Translations under genes and position numbers: made by a program | NCBI RefSeq assembly: GCF_001613505.1 | Contig: NZ_BDCM01000015.1 | Coordinates: forward strand, 186,001-250,000 | DNA from: Nocardia mikamii NBRC 108933 | Lineage (GTDB): Bacteria; Actinomycetota; Actinomycetes; Mycobacteriales; Mycobacteriaceae | Length of the DNA stretch: 64,000 nt | Direction: 5' to 3' | In this document: positions 17,703 through 25,917 of the stretch, in pieces | Position numbering within the stretch: position 1 is the first letter of the stretch | Layout of the letters: the number at the start of each line of letters is the position of its first letter | The notes under the pieces: generated by a model | Seen by the model: only the letters and a program-made list of their open reading frames with translations | What the model was told of the DNA's origin: nothing | Database searches by the model: none

Positions 17703-18950
17703 ATGACCGGTGCGACGATCGGACCCGAGGCCCGCGCATGGCTGGACAGCCTGATCCCGGACCTACTCGACAACAAGCAACTCGAGTCGATCGTCGCCTA
17801 TACCGACGGCCACATTCTGCGGGACGTGCCGGAGATGGATACGCCCGCGCTGCGCGCCAATCTGCACGCGAGCACACTGGCCCTGGGCCGGATCATGCTG
17901 CCCAATCTCGCGACGGGCGCCACCCCCACCGAACTTCCGGACGAGGCGTACGTGCTCGCGGAATCGATCGCGCACAACGGCATGGACCTGCGGGTCCTGC
18001 TGCGCATCTACCGTTCCGGACAGCAGGCGATGATCCGGGTCCTGACCGATCAGATCAGCCTGGCCTCCCTCGACGCCGACGCCACCCGTGAGCTGGTCCG
18101 GCACGCGGCCGGATGCGTCACCGACTGGGCCGGCACCTGCGTCGAACAGCTCAGCCCGACCTTCGCCACCCAGCACGCCCCCGACCAGTCCGGCCGGTTC
18201 GCCCGCCGCCGCGAGACGGTGCGCGCGATCGTGTCCGGGTCGGTCATCGATCCCGCGGTGGCCGAACTGCGGCTCGGATATTGCCTCGACGACGTCCACC
18301 TGGCCTATCTGTTGTGGCTCGACGACGACGCGCCCGGCAGCCTCGCCGACCTCGAACGGGCCGCCCAGCGCATCGCGGCACAGCTCGACGCGCGCGGCAG
18401 TTTCGCCTTGGCGGGCGGAAGCCGCACCGTGTGGGCCTGGGCCCGCACCAACCGGTGCGCCACCCCGGAGCTGTCCGGTCTGGCCGCGGCCGGTTCGATG
18501 CGCCTCGCCTTCGGCCTTCCCGCGCCCGGACTGGCCGGGTTCCGCCGCAGTCACCTGGAATCGCTGGCGGCGCAACGTATTCAGCGTATGCGGCGGCGCA
18601 CCGGCCGGGTGGTGCTCTACGACTCGGTCGAGCTCGACTACCTGGTCAGTCAGGACGACGAGGCGATGCGTGCCTTCGTCGAGCGCGAACTCAGCGCCCT
18701 GTCGGGGCCAGGGGCGGCGCTGGCACGCCTTCGCGAGACCCTGGGTTGCTATCTGGAGCGCATGTGCAGTGTGGAATCTACCGCCCGCGAGCTGGGGATA
18801 CACCGCAACACCGTCCGATACCGCCTCGAACGCATCGAACACCTGCTCGGCCATCCCATCGAGGCGCGGCGTCTGGAGCTCGAGGTCGCGTTGCGGTGCG
18901 CGGCATCGCTGGGCATCGACGAATCCACCCGCGACACCAGCCCTGGATAA
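17703..18950 (+). CDS. PucR-family transcriptional regulator
   Basis: A 415-residue activator of the PucR/CdaR type. The C-terminal helix-turn-helix is clear (SVESTARELGIHRNTVRYRLERIEHLLG, about residues 360-390). A GGDEF-like middle region (ETVRAIVSGSVIDPAVAELRLGYCLDD) is typical of the family. ATG at 17703 follows GGGGGTG; an in-frame ATG at 17577 would cover the dyads and is unlikely. Divergent from the GabD2-like dehydrogenase, which it may control in response to an amine- or nitrogen-derived metabolite, as family members often do. Confidence 0.82.
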   Translation: MTGATIGPEARAWLDSLIPDLLDNKQLESIVAYTDGHILRDVPEMDTPALRANLHASTLALGRIMLPNLATGATPTELPDEAYVLAESIAHNGMDLRVLLRIYRSGQQAMIRVLTDQISLASLDADATRELVRHAAGCVTDWAGTCVEQLSPTFATQHAPDQSGRFARRRETVRAIVSGSVIDPAVAELRLGYCLDDVHLAYLLWLDDDAPGSLADLERAAQRIAAQLDARGSFALAGGSRTVWAWARTNRCATPELSGLAAAGSMRLAFGLPAPGLAGFRRSHLESLAAQRIQRMRRRTGRVVLYDSVELDYLVSQDDEAMRAFVERELSALSGPGAALARLRETLGCYLERMCSVESTARELGIHRNTVRYRLERIEHLLGHPIEARRLELEVALRCAASLGIDESTRDTSPG

Positions 18951-19064
18951 TCGGCAACTCACGGAAACGCCTGTGGCACTGGATGTTCGGTCCAAGAACG
19001 CGGTGCGCGGATCGGCCGACTCCGCCATGGCGCCGCCCACGCCGCGGTCGTAGCGTCGCCGCCC

Positions 19065-19808
19065 ATGGATGTGAACACGGTCGCCATCGTCGGGTCCACC
19101 GGCCGGCTCGGTAGTGCTGTCGCCCGCGAATGCGCGCGGCGCGGGCTGCCGATCGTGGCCGAGGTGTGGTCCGGCGGCCGGCGGATCGGCACCGAGCGTC
19201 CGGATGTCGTCGTGGACGCGAGTCACCCTGCGGCACTGGACGATACGGCAGATCTGTGCCGGCGCACCGGCTCTGCCCTGCTGTACTGCGTCTCCGATCC
19301 CGGCGGGGAGCGGCTGCGCCTGCTGCGCGAACTGAGCGCCGAGATACCCGTCGCCGTGGCCACGAATCTCAGTCCGCTGCACTGGATTCAGGTGCGTACC
19401 GCGGCGCTGGCGGCGCAGCTGGCGGGGGCGATCACCGACGATGTGGAGACGATGATCGTCGATCGCCATCCCACCACCAAACGCGATGCCCCGTCCGGAA
19501 CCGCACGCCTGCTCCGGGAGACGATGGGCGGCCACGCCGACATCACCTCCGTGCGGTACGGACCGGCGGTCAGCGACCATCACGTCGTCTTCACCGCGGG
19601 CCCGGAAACGTTGGAGCTCAACCATTCCGTGCGCGACATCCGGGCGGCGGCACTGGGGGCGTTGCGGCTGGCCGGGGAGTTGGTGCGGCTGCCCGCGGGC
19701 TGGTTCACGGCCGCGCAACTCTACGATCGCATCGCCGAGCGGTCGGCACCGGACTCGGCAGCGGACTCGTCGGCGGTTTCCTCCCACATCCCGACCCGAT
19801 CCAGATGA
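19065..19808 (+). CDS. Orphan DapB-like (dihydrodipicolinate reductase-fold) protein
   Basis: A 247-residue protein with an N-terminal Rossmann motif (VAIVGSTGRLGSAVA) and the DapB signature KRDAPSGTA near residues 139-147. His135 and Lys139 match the catalytic His and Lys of DapB, but the second His of the HH pair is Pro136. The usual NFSxGV segment reads NLSPLHW. No other lysine-pathway gene is nearby. It is therefore more likely a paralogue acting on another substrate than the housekeeping DapB. Its last 88 bases overlap the convergent GntR gene. Confidence 0.7.
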   Translation: MDVNTVAIVGSTGRLGSAVARECARRGLPIVAEVWSGGRRIGTERPDVVVDASHPAALDDTADLCRRTGSALLYCVSDPGGERLRLLRELSAEIPVAVATNLSPLHWIQVRTAALAAQLAGAITDDVETMIVDRHPTTKRDAPSGTARLLRETMGGHADITSVRYGPAVSDHHVVFTAGPETLELNHSVRDIRAAALGALRLAGELVRLPAGWFTAAQLYDRIAERSAPDSAADSSAVSSHIPTRSR

Positions 19809-20509
19809 GCGAGCAGGCGCTGAGCGGCGTCGGCGAACAGCACCCGCGTCTCGGCGTCGATTTCGTCCATATCGGCGCGCCGTATCGCGGCGACCAGCCG
19901 CTCGTGACTGGCGACGGCGAACTCACCCCAGGAACGATCGGCCGAGTACAGGCGATGCGGTGCGTACCATCCCATCTTCAATTGGAACGACGCCAGTTTC
20001 GGCGCGCGCGCCAGGCGGTTGAGTTCGCGGTGGAAGGCGAACTCGGCATCGGAGATCGCCTCGGCATCACCTCCGGCGACCGCCGCGCGCAGCGAGCCGA
20101 TGCGGTCGTCGAGCCGTTGCGACGCCTCCGGAGTGAGCCGGCGCGCCGCGCGGCGGGCCAGTTCGTTCGCGATCTGCCGCTGTAGCCAGAACACATCCAT
20201 GACGTCGTCGCGGCTGAGCTCGCTGACGACGAAGCCGCGGCGCGCGCCCGGTTCGACGAAACCCTCGCCGCGCAGCGTCAGCAGCGCGTCGCGCAACGGT
20301 GTGATGCTGACGTCGAGTTCGGCAGCGGTGTCCTCCAGGTGGATCGCGTCCCCCGGGCGCAGCGTGCCCGCCATGATCCGGGCCCGGAGTTCGTGAGCGA
20401 CCTGGTCCGAGAGCTGGGATCGCTGCCTGCGGGACCTGCCCGGCGAGCCCTCACCGCGTACTGCCGCCACCCACCGTTCTCCTGTCCGGTTCCACCGTTC
20501 GTCCGACAA
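19721..20509 (-). CDS. GntR-family (FadR/FCD) transcriptional regulator
   Basis: A 262-residue repressor-type protein with an N-terminal winged helix (LRARIMAGTLRPGDAIHLEDTAAELDVSITPLRDALLTLRGEGFV) and a helical FCD ligand-binding domain (FWLQRQIANELARRAARRL). Start uncertain: TTG at 20509 is preceded by GAAGG; an in-frame GTG lies 13 codons later. The C-terminus overlaps the end of the DapB-like gene. It is divergent from the acyl-CoA-dehydrogenase fragment at 20661. FCD members usually sense small organic acids. Confidence 0.82.
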   Translation of the reverse strand: MSDERWNRTGERWVAAVRGEGSPGRSRRQRSQLSDQVAHELRARIMAGTLRPGDAIHLEDTAAELDVSITPLRDALLTLRGEGFVEPGARRGFVVSELSRDDVMDVFWLQRQIANELARRAARRLTPEASQRLDDRIGSLRAAVAGGDAEAISDAEFAFHRELNRLARAPKLASFQLKMGWYAPHRLYSADRSWGEFAVASHERLVAAIRRADMDEIDAETRVLFADAAQRLLAHLDRVGMWEETADESAAESGADRSAMRS

Positions 20510-20557
20510 CTGCCTTCAGCCTAGAGACCGGGGCATGCGGTCTTCGTTACCGGCGGT

Positions 20558-20576
20558 GCTGGATAGTTCGTCCAGC
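20558..20576. promoter_or_regulatory. Dyad in GntR divergent region
   Basis: GCTGGA-TAGTTCG-TCCAGC, perfect 6-bp arms with a 7-nt spacer, lies between the GntR gene and the divergent fragment. Candidate GntR operator; weak. Confidence 0.3.
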
Positions 20577-20660
20577 GGACCGGACCCCGGTTCGTTCACA
20601 AGCGACGAGCGGGGCACGACCGGGGGCTTCGAGAATGGCTGTGATTCGAAGGAGGGAACG

Positions 20661-21209
20661 ATGCCCACCGCGTCGGCAGACCACCATGAACTCACCGCGT
20701 TCCGCATTCGTCGCCGTACCGCCGGAACCGGTGATGCCGGAGACCGGATCAGACGCTATCTCGCGCACGAGCGCGCGGCCGGTTGGCCCCGGCCACTGGC
20801 ACAGGGGGCCGAATGGTGTGAGCTACTGGACGAATTCACCTCCGGCCCCGAGTTGGCCGATGTCCAGACCAGAGCCTGCTGGATGGGCGGATACTGGTCG
20901 GTCATCGGCACCAAACTGCTCGGCGTCCGCAGACACGCACCCCGCTGGGGTCTGCTGCTGGCACGCACCGATCCGGCCGCGACCGGATACGACGGCCTCA
21001 CCTGTTTCATCTGCGATATGACCGCACCCGGCGTGGCCGTCGCCAAGGCCCGGGCCACCCCTCGGGCCGGCGTGGACACCGTCCTTCTCGACCGCGTGGA
21101 ACTCCCGCGCGACTATTGCCTCGGCGAGGTCGGCGACGGCTGGCGCGTACTGCAGGCGATCGGCCGCGACGGCGGTGGCGGCCCCTCCCGCCTGCCCGGA
21201 GGAGCCTGA
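20661..21209 (+). pseudogene. Truncated acyl-CoA dehydrogenase-like protein
   Basis: 182 residues, about half the usual ~380 of acyl-CoA dehydrogenases. The middle beta-domain is recognisable (WSVIGTKLL; GLLLARTDP; YDGLTCFICDMTAPGVAVAK; VELPRDYCLGEVGDGWRVL). The FAD/substrate helical C-terminal domain is missing and the N-terminal domain is shortened. Yet it has a strong ribosome site (AAGGAGGGAACG before ATG 20661). The protein ends in a Gly/Pro-rich tail. It could be a decayed remnant or a small non-catalytic protein. It converges with the monooxygenase gene of the carrier-protein operon, whose complete dehydrogenase is at 22393-23499. Confidence 0.55.
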
Positions 21210-21246
21210 CCGCCGCCGCGGTGCTGCCCGATCGGATGCCGCCGGA

Positions 21247-22383
21247 TCAGACGCTGACGGGCGCGTTCGCCATGGCGGCCCGCACTTCGGCGCGCCGAGC
21301 GGACCCGGCGGTGGCGGCCGCCAGAGACTTTTCGACTCCCGCGTGCCAGCCGCGCAGCGCCGGGGCCACCTCGCGAGCGAAGGCGCGCAGACTGCGTTCC
21401 AGCAGCGGGTTCGGCACCCACCCCGGCACGAACAGGATCAGGGTGTCGAGACCGCCCAGCCGCGTGGACAATTCGGTGATCCGCTCGACGCAGCTCTGCG
21501 GCGGCCCGACGATGAAGGCCCCGGCGTCGATCAACGCCTCGAGTGCGGACCGGCCCGCGCTCTCCGAGCCGGGCACCGGCATGCCCAGCGTGCCCCGGTA
21601 CAGCTCGAGACGCTGCCGCATCCAGCCCTCGAAGATCTCATCGATACCGCTTTCCCGCGAGTCACTCACGTGCACGAAGACATTCAGGCGGATCGGCCCC
21701 GCCGCGTGCTCGCGCAGCACCGCCAGCCGCTGTGCCAGCTGACCGATCGGATCGCCGACCATGCCGGCCCGCAGCGCACCCCACGGTGGCGTCAGATTCA
21801 CCAGCGGGTGTGTGCCGGTGCCGGCCAGCTGCTCGATCGCGGGGTCGCCGAGCGAACTCGCCACGACGACCTCGACGGGATCGCGATACGGGCGCAGCTG
21901 CAACTGGGCCTCCCGGGCGGTGAACCACGGTGTGTGCACGTCGACCGTCTCGCCGCGCACCAGCGCCGTCACCGTCTCCAGGGCCGCCGCGAAGTGCGGG
22001 CGCACCTGCGCCGGGTCCACGCCGATCATCTCCATGTCCTGCACGAAGGCTCCCGGACCACAGCCGAGCAGCGCCCGACCGCGAGTGAGATTGTCCAGCA
22101 ACAGGATTCGTTCGGCCACGTGCACGGGATGGTGGTACGGCAGCGGCACCACCCCGGTGCCCAGCCGGATGGTGCGGGTTTCCCGGGCGAGCGCCGCGAT
22201 CAGCAGGTCGGGCGCCGTCAGGGTGCCCCACCCGCCGGCGTGGTGTTCGCCGATCCAGATCTCGTCGAAACCGAGATCCTCCGCCAGCAACACCAGGTCG
22301 ATATCGTCGCCGAGCGAGTGGAAGGGGTCCTGCCGGGGCGGATGGAAGGGCAGGGTGAAACATCCGAAAGAGGTGGGCAGCAC
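21247..22383 (-). CDS. LLM-class flavin monooxygenase of carrier-protein operon
   Basis: A 378-residue luciferase-like protein. IDLVLLAEDLGFDEIWIGEHH and LGTGVVPLPYHHPVHVAERILLLDNLTRGR are the family hallmarks (alkanal/bacterial luciferase-type TIM barrel). ATG at 22383, ten bases after the dehydrogenase stop. It is the last gene of a tightly packed eight-gene minus-strand operon with an AMP ligase and a free carrier protein, so it may oxygenate a carrier-bound or released acyl intermediate. No dedicated flavin reductase is in the operon. Confidence 0.82.
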   Translation of the reverse strand: MLPTSFGCFTLPFHPPRQDPFHSLGDDIDLVLLAEDLGFDEIWIGEHHAGGWGTLTAPDLLIAALARETRTIRLGTGVVPLPYHHPVHVAERILLLDNLTRGRALLGCGPGAFVQDMEMIGVDPAQVRPHFAAALETVTALVRGETVDVHTPWFTAREAQLQLRPYRDPVEVVVASSLGDPAIEQLAGTGTHPLVNLTPPWGALRAGMVGDPIGQLAQRLAVLREHAAGPIRLNVFVHVSDSRESGIDEIFEGWMRQRLELYRGTLGMPVPGSESAGRSALEALIDAGAFIVGPPQSCVERITELSTRLGGLDTLILFVPGWVPNPLLERSLRAFAREVAPALRGWHAGVEKSLAAATAGSARRAEVRAAMANAPVSV

Positions 22384-22392
22384 CGTTGGCTC

Positions 22393-23499
22393 CTAACGTA
22401 ATTGCGCCGCGATGGCGATCTTCTGGATTTGCGGCGTGCCCTGAACCACTTCCAGCAGATGCGCTTCGGAGGCCCACCGCAGGACGGGTTCGGCCGCGTC
22501 GAAGGCTCGCGAGCCGAGAGTTCCGATGGCGGTATCGGTGGCCCGCCGGGCCGTGCGGGTCGCGTGCAGTTTCGCCTGGGCGGCAAGCACTTGCGCGTCC
22601 GGACGCTGATCTTCGACCGCGGCGCAGGCCGCCCGCAGCAGCGCCGCGCTCGCCGCGATATCGGTGCTGATCTCGGCGAGCGGGAACGCGACACCCTGGA
22701 AATCGATGATCGGACTGCCGAACTGGTGGTGTTCGGCCGCGTAGGCGCCGGCCCTGCCCACCGCGGCGCGGGCCAGGCCGAGCGCACAGGAGGCCACCCC
22801 CAACCGGCCCTGGGTGAACAGGCTCTCGCCGGCGAGCATGCCGCGGTTCACCCGGCCCACCACACTGTCGTCCGGCAACGTGACCGAATCGAACCGGATA
22901 TCCCCGGACGGGAGACTGCCGGCGCCGGTCGTTTTCGGGCGGTGCGTGACCGTGATGCCCGGCGCATGCGCGTCCACGAGAAAGCAGGTGATCCCGCGCA
23001 GTCCGCGATCGGCGGTCTTGGCGTAGACGAACAGCAGGTCGGCGATCTGGGCGTGGCCGATCCACTGTTTGGTGCCGTCGAGGACGTAGTCACCGTCGCC
23101 GGTGCGCCGCGCCGAGGTCCGCATCGCCGCCAGATCCGAACCCGCGCCCGCCTCGTTGAAGCAGTTCGAGGCGATCAGCCGGCCGCGGCACATGGCCTCG
23201 AGATAGCGCGAATGCTGGTCGGGCGAGCCCGATTCGGCGAAGGCGCAGATCGACAGCACCTGGTAGTGAATGGATTCCGCCAAGCCGACCCAGCGCTGCG
23301 CGAGGTCGGAGATCGCCGAGCAGAAGGCCCAGCGGTCGCCGGACCCCGGCACACCGGCGATGACGAGTTCGGCCAGCCCGGTGTCGAGCAGCGCGCGGAA
23401 CAGTTCGCCCGGGTGGGCACCGGCGGCTTCCTGGGCGGCGACCTCCTCCGGGTTCAGCGTGCCGGCGATGGCGGTGAAGGCCTCGCGGTCGAAGCCCAC
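22393..23499 (-). CDS. Acyl-CoA dehydrogenase-fold protein lacking catalytic Glu
   Basis: A 368-residue acyl-CoA dehydrogenase-fold protein with all three domains. FAD-binding segments are present (NEAGAGSDLAAM; GTKQWIGHA; RGITCFLVDAHAPGITV; FGSPIIDFQGVAFPLAEI). The catalytic base of short/medium-chain enzymes, the Glu of YEGT, is Gln353 here (EVVQGTPQIQ). The alternative base position of isovaleryl/long-chain types (ERL) reads QGRL. The protein may thus bind flavin and an acyl carrier substrate without standard alpha,beta-dehydrogenation, or use another residue. GTG at 23499 starts one base after the upstream stop. Confidence 0.8.
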   Translation of the reverse strand: MGFDREAFTAIAGTLNPEEVAAQEAAGAHPGELFRALLDTGLAELVIAGVPGSGDRWAFCSAISDLAQRWVGLAESIHYQVLSICAFAESGSPDQHSRYLEAMCRGRLIASNCFNEAGAGSDLAAMRTSARRTGDGDYVLDGTKQWIGHAQIADLLFVYAKTADRGLRGITCFLVDAHAPGITVTHRPKTTGAGSLPSGDIRFDSVTLPDDSVVGRVNRGMLAGESLFTQGRLGVASCALGLARAAVGRAGAYAAEHHQFGSPIIDFQGVAFPLAEISTDIAASAALLRAACAAVEDQRPDAQVLAAQAKLHATRTARRATDTAIGTLGSRAFDAAEPVLRWASEAHLLEVVQGTPQIQKIAIAAQLR

Positions 23500-23500
23500 C

Positions 23501-24571
23501 TCAGCGCCCCGCTTCGACGAGCCCCGCGCGAGCCCGGAAGAGCCCCGCGAGCACCTCGGGCGAGATCTCGATATCGAGTGCGCCACCGGTGTGCGCCGCC
23601 CCGCCGACGAACTGCTTCGGTACCGTGAAACATGAACCGTAGGAACGGATTTCGGCATCGCACTGTTCTTCCAAGCCGAGGCACGACCCGGTGGACTCGA
23701 CGTAGTCGGGCGCCGCCATCCGCAGGGCGTCGAAGGCCGCGGCGAACACCCCGCCCAGGGTGACGGTCCGCGCACTGGTCACGTGGACGATCGGGGCGCC
23801 GACCTCGGAATCGAGGGAGGCGGTGACGATCGCGGCGACCGCCGCATCGACCGGAACCAGATTCAGTTCGAGTGCGGGATCGAGCGCGATCGCCATGGCC
23901 CGCATGCTCATCAGCGAGCCGACCAGGGCTTCCACCCCGTGCTTGGTGCGGGCGATCGCGTCGAACAGACCGTAGAACGGCGAAGTGCCCACGACCTCGA
24001 AGGTGCGGCTGTGACCGGTCACGATGCCGGTCCGCCAGATGCGGGTCGTCAGCGCCGACGCACCGGCGAGCTGTTCGATCGCGAGCTGGCTGCGTTCGAA
24101 TTCGTTACCCGCCACGGCGCCGTCGACGGGGTCGCCCTCATCGATGCGGCCGGTGGCCGACCCGGACACATAGGCCGTGCCGAGCAGTTCGAACCGGGTC
24201 ACTCCGGCCGCCTCGGCGGCGGCGAGCAGAGCGCGGGCCGCCTCGACGTCGACGGCGACATCCCCGCCGGGCAGTTCGTCCTCGACGACCACCCGCTGCG
24301 GGCAGTGCCAGACGTCGCCGATCGTCCCGGTGGCCAGCGCGGCCTGTGCGCTCTCGGCGATATGCAGCCGTTCCGCGTGGCGGTCGAGGAAACCGCCGCC
24401 GTTCTCGCCGTCGTATCCGTACGCGCTCGCGGCGGCCCGCAACACGGTCGCGACGTCACCGGTATGCGGTGCGGCCGTGGCGTGGACGGGCCGGTCGGTG
24501 CGATCCAGCAGTTCCAGAATCAGTGCGGCTCCGAGCAATTCGGTGGCGCCGTCGACCAGATATCCGGTCAC
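23501..24571 (-). CDS. Extended SDR-like protein with degenerate active site
   Basis: A 356-residue extended-SDR/thioester-reductase-like fold. The nucleotide motif near residue 8 reads DGATELLG, with the middle Gly of TGxxGxxG replaced by Glu11. The active-site YxxxK is F158-E-R-S-Q162, so both catalytic Tyr and Lys are gone, although the preceding Ser136 (TAYVSG) remains. Start: GTG 24571 overlaps the upstream stop as GTGA and is preceded by GAGGAG; an ATG at 24607 lies inside the upstream gene. A structural, isomerase or lyase-like role is more likely than NADPH reduction. Confidence 0.72.
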   Translation of the reverse strand: MTGYLVDGATELLGAALILELLDRTDRPVHATAAPHTGDVATVLRAAASAYGYDGENGGGFLDRHAERLHIAESAQAALATGTIGDVWHCPQRVVVEDELPGGDVAVDVEAARALLAAAEAAGVTRFELLGTAYVSGSATGRIDEGDPVDGAVAGNEFERSQLAIEQLAGASALTTRIWRTGIVTGHSRTFEVVGTSPFYGLFDAIARTKHGVEALVGSLMSMRAMAIALDPALELNLVPVDAAVAAIVTASLDSEVGAPIVHVTSARTVTLGGVFAAAFDALRMAAPDYVESTGSCLGLEEQCDAEIRSYGSCFTVPKQFVGGAAHTGGALDIEISPEVLAGLFRARAGLVEAGR

Positions 24572-25917
24572 GATGTTCTCCTCAGCGTGTCGTTCTTCGT
24601 CGTACATTCCGTCGCGGTGCCGAACGCGATCGCCATCAGCGGCGTGACGGTGTGGCCGAACACCGTCGACAGCCGTTCGTCGTCGAATCCGCCGACCACC
24701 GTGTGCCCCACCTCCGCGCGCACGGCGAGCAGTTGCAGCGTGGCGGTGAGCAGGCCGATCTGCAGCAGACAGGTGCGAAACATCGCGACGGCGTCTTCCG
24801 CACGGTCCGAACGCATTCCGGCGATCAGGAACAGATCGGCGTCGGCCATCAGCGCCTGGCCGCCGAACAGGGCCGCCACGGCCGAATCGGAGAGGTGGCC
24901 GATGTCGGCGACCCCCACCGACTCCGGCACCGCCTGCCGGACGGCGGCCACCCGGGTCTGCTCGTCGCGTACGGCGACACCGACGACGATGCTGTCGCGC
25001 AATCGATCCGGCCAGTCCGTCAGCGCCGCGCCGATCGCGCGGAACAGCGGCGCGCAGCGTTCATAGTCCAACTGCCCTCGCCGCAGGCCCCGGGCCGAAC
25101 GGCGCCGGGCCAGCAGATCCTGAAGGTCGGCCGGAACCTCGGCGGCGGCCGCCACCGGCACCAGGGATTCGTGCGGCGACTCGGCCACCCGCATGGCTCG
25201 ATCGAGCCGGATGGTCCGCTCCAATTCCGCTGCCAGCATGGGCGATTGCTGCCATACGGCCGCCCCGGTGACGATATCGGGGTGCTGCTCGACATCACCG
25301 GCCGCGGCCGTGGCGCAGTCCACGACCGCCGCGCAGGCGACGATCTCGCTGTCGGGCAGGCCGAGCGATTCGTGGATCTGCGCCAGCGACCAGTTGTCCG
25401 GATAGGTCACCGTGCGCCGCTCGGCGCCGCACACCTGGGCGAGGGTGCCCATCACGATCCCCGCGTCGAGCAGGCAGTAGCGGTAGCCGCGAAATCCGTA
25501 GCGCTGCAGGGTCCGCCACAGCGTGCTGGTCACCACGACGATCGCCTGATCGTCGCGGGCGGCGCAGACGGCGGTCACGATATCGCGGTCGATGCGGGCC
25601 AGTTCCCGGAAGAGCCGGCGGTGGAAGTCGTAGGCGAGTGCCGTCCAGTGCCCCTCGAGAGCGACGACGCAGACCACCTCGGTCGGATACAACCCGCCCG
25701 CGGAAGGCGCGCGGCGGCGGATCCGGCCGCCGTCGGAGGTGGTGCAGCCGTATCCGGATTCCAGCAGTCGCTGCAGGGTCCGCAGCCGGTCGTCGCCGGG
25801 CGTGCGCACGGCCGGTCCGCGCAACGACTCCGACCGCACCCGCCCGAAGACGGGCCGGACCTTGGACGCGGAGCTGTCGAGCTGTTGCCGGCGCAGCACC
25901 CGTTCCATGCGGATCAC
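24568..25917 (-). CDS. Two-domain SagB/ThcOx-like nitroreductase-fold oxidoreductase
   Basis: 449 residues with two nitroreductase-like halves. The first has the SagB-type signature RRAPSAGGLYPTE (residues 69-80) and FRGYRYCLLDAGIVMGTL (142-159). The second begins with LLARRRSARGLRRGQLDY near 269-286. SagB/McbC/ThcOx enzymes are FMN-dependent dehydrogenases that oxidise azolines to azoles in peptides; relatives serve other ring or C-C/C-N oxidations. No YcaO or precursor-peptide gene is nearby, so a small carrier-bound substrate is more likely here. GTG 25917 overlaps the aldolase stop (GTGA); ATG 25908 is an alternative. Confidence 0.78.
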   Translation of the reverse strand: MIRMERVLRRQQLDSSASKVRPVFGRVRSESLRGPAVRTPGDDRLRTLQRLLESGYGCTTSDGGRIRRRAPSAGGLYPTEVVCVVALEGHWTALAYDFHRRLFRELARIDRDIVTAVCAARDDQAIVVVTSTLWRTLQRYGFRGYRYCLLDAGIVMGTLAQVCGAERRTVTYPDNWSLAQIHESLGLPDSEIVACAAVVDCATAAAGDVEQHPDIVTGAAVWQQSPMLAAELERTIRLDRAMRVAESPHESLVPVAAAAEVPADLQDLLARRRSARGLRRGQLDYERCAPLFRAIGAALTDWPDRLRDSIVVGVAVRDEQTRVAAVRQAVPESVGVADIGHLSDSAVAALFGGQALMADADLFLIAGMRSDRAEDAVAMFRTCLLQIGLLTATLQLLAVRAEVGHTVVGGFDDERLSTVFGHTVTPLMAIAFGTATECTTKNDTLRRTS

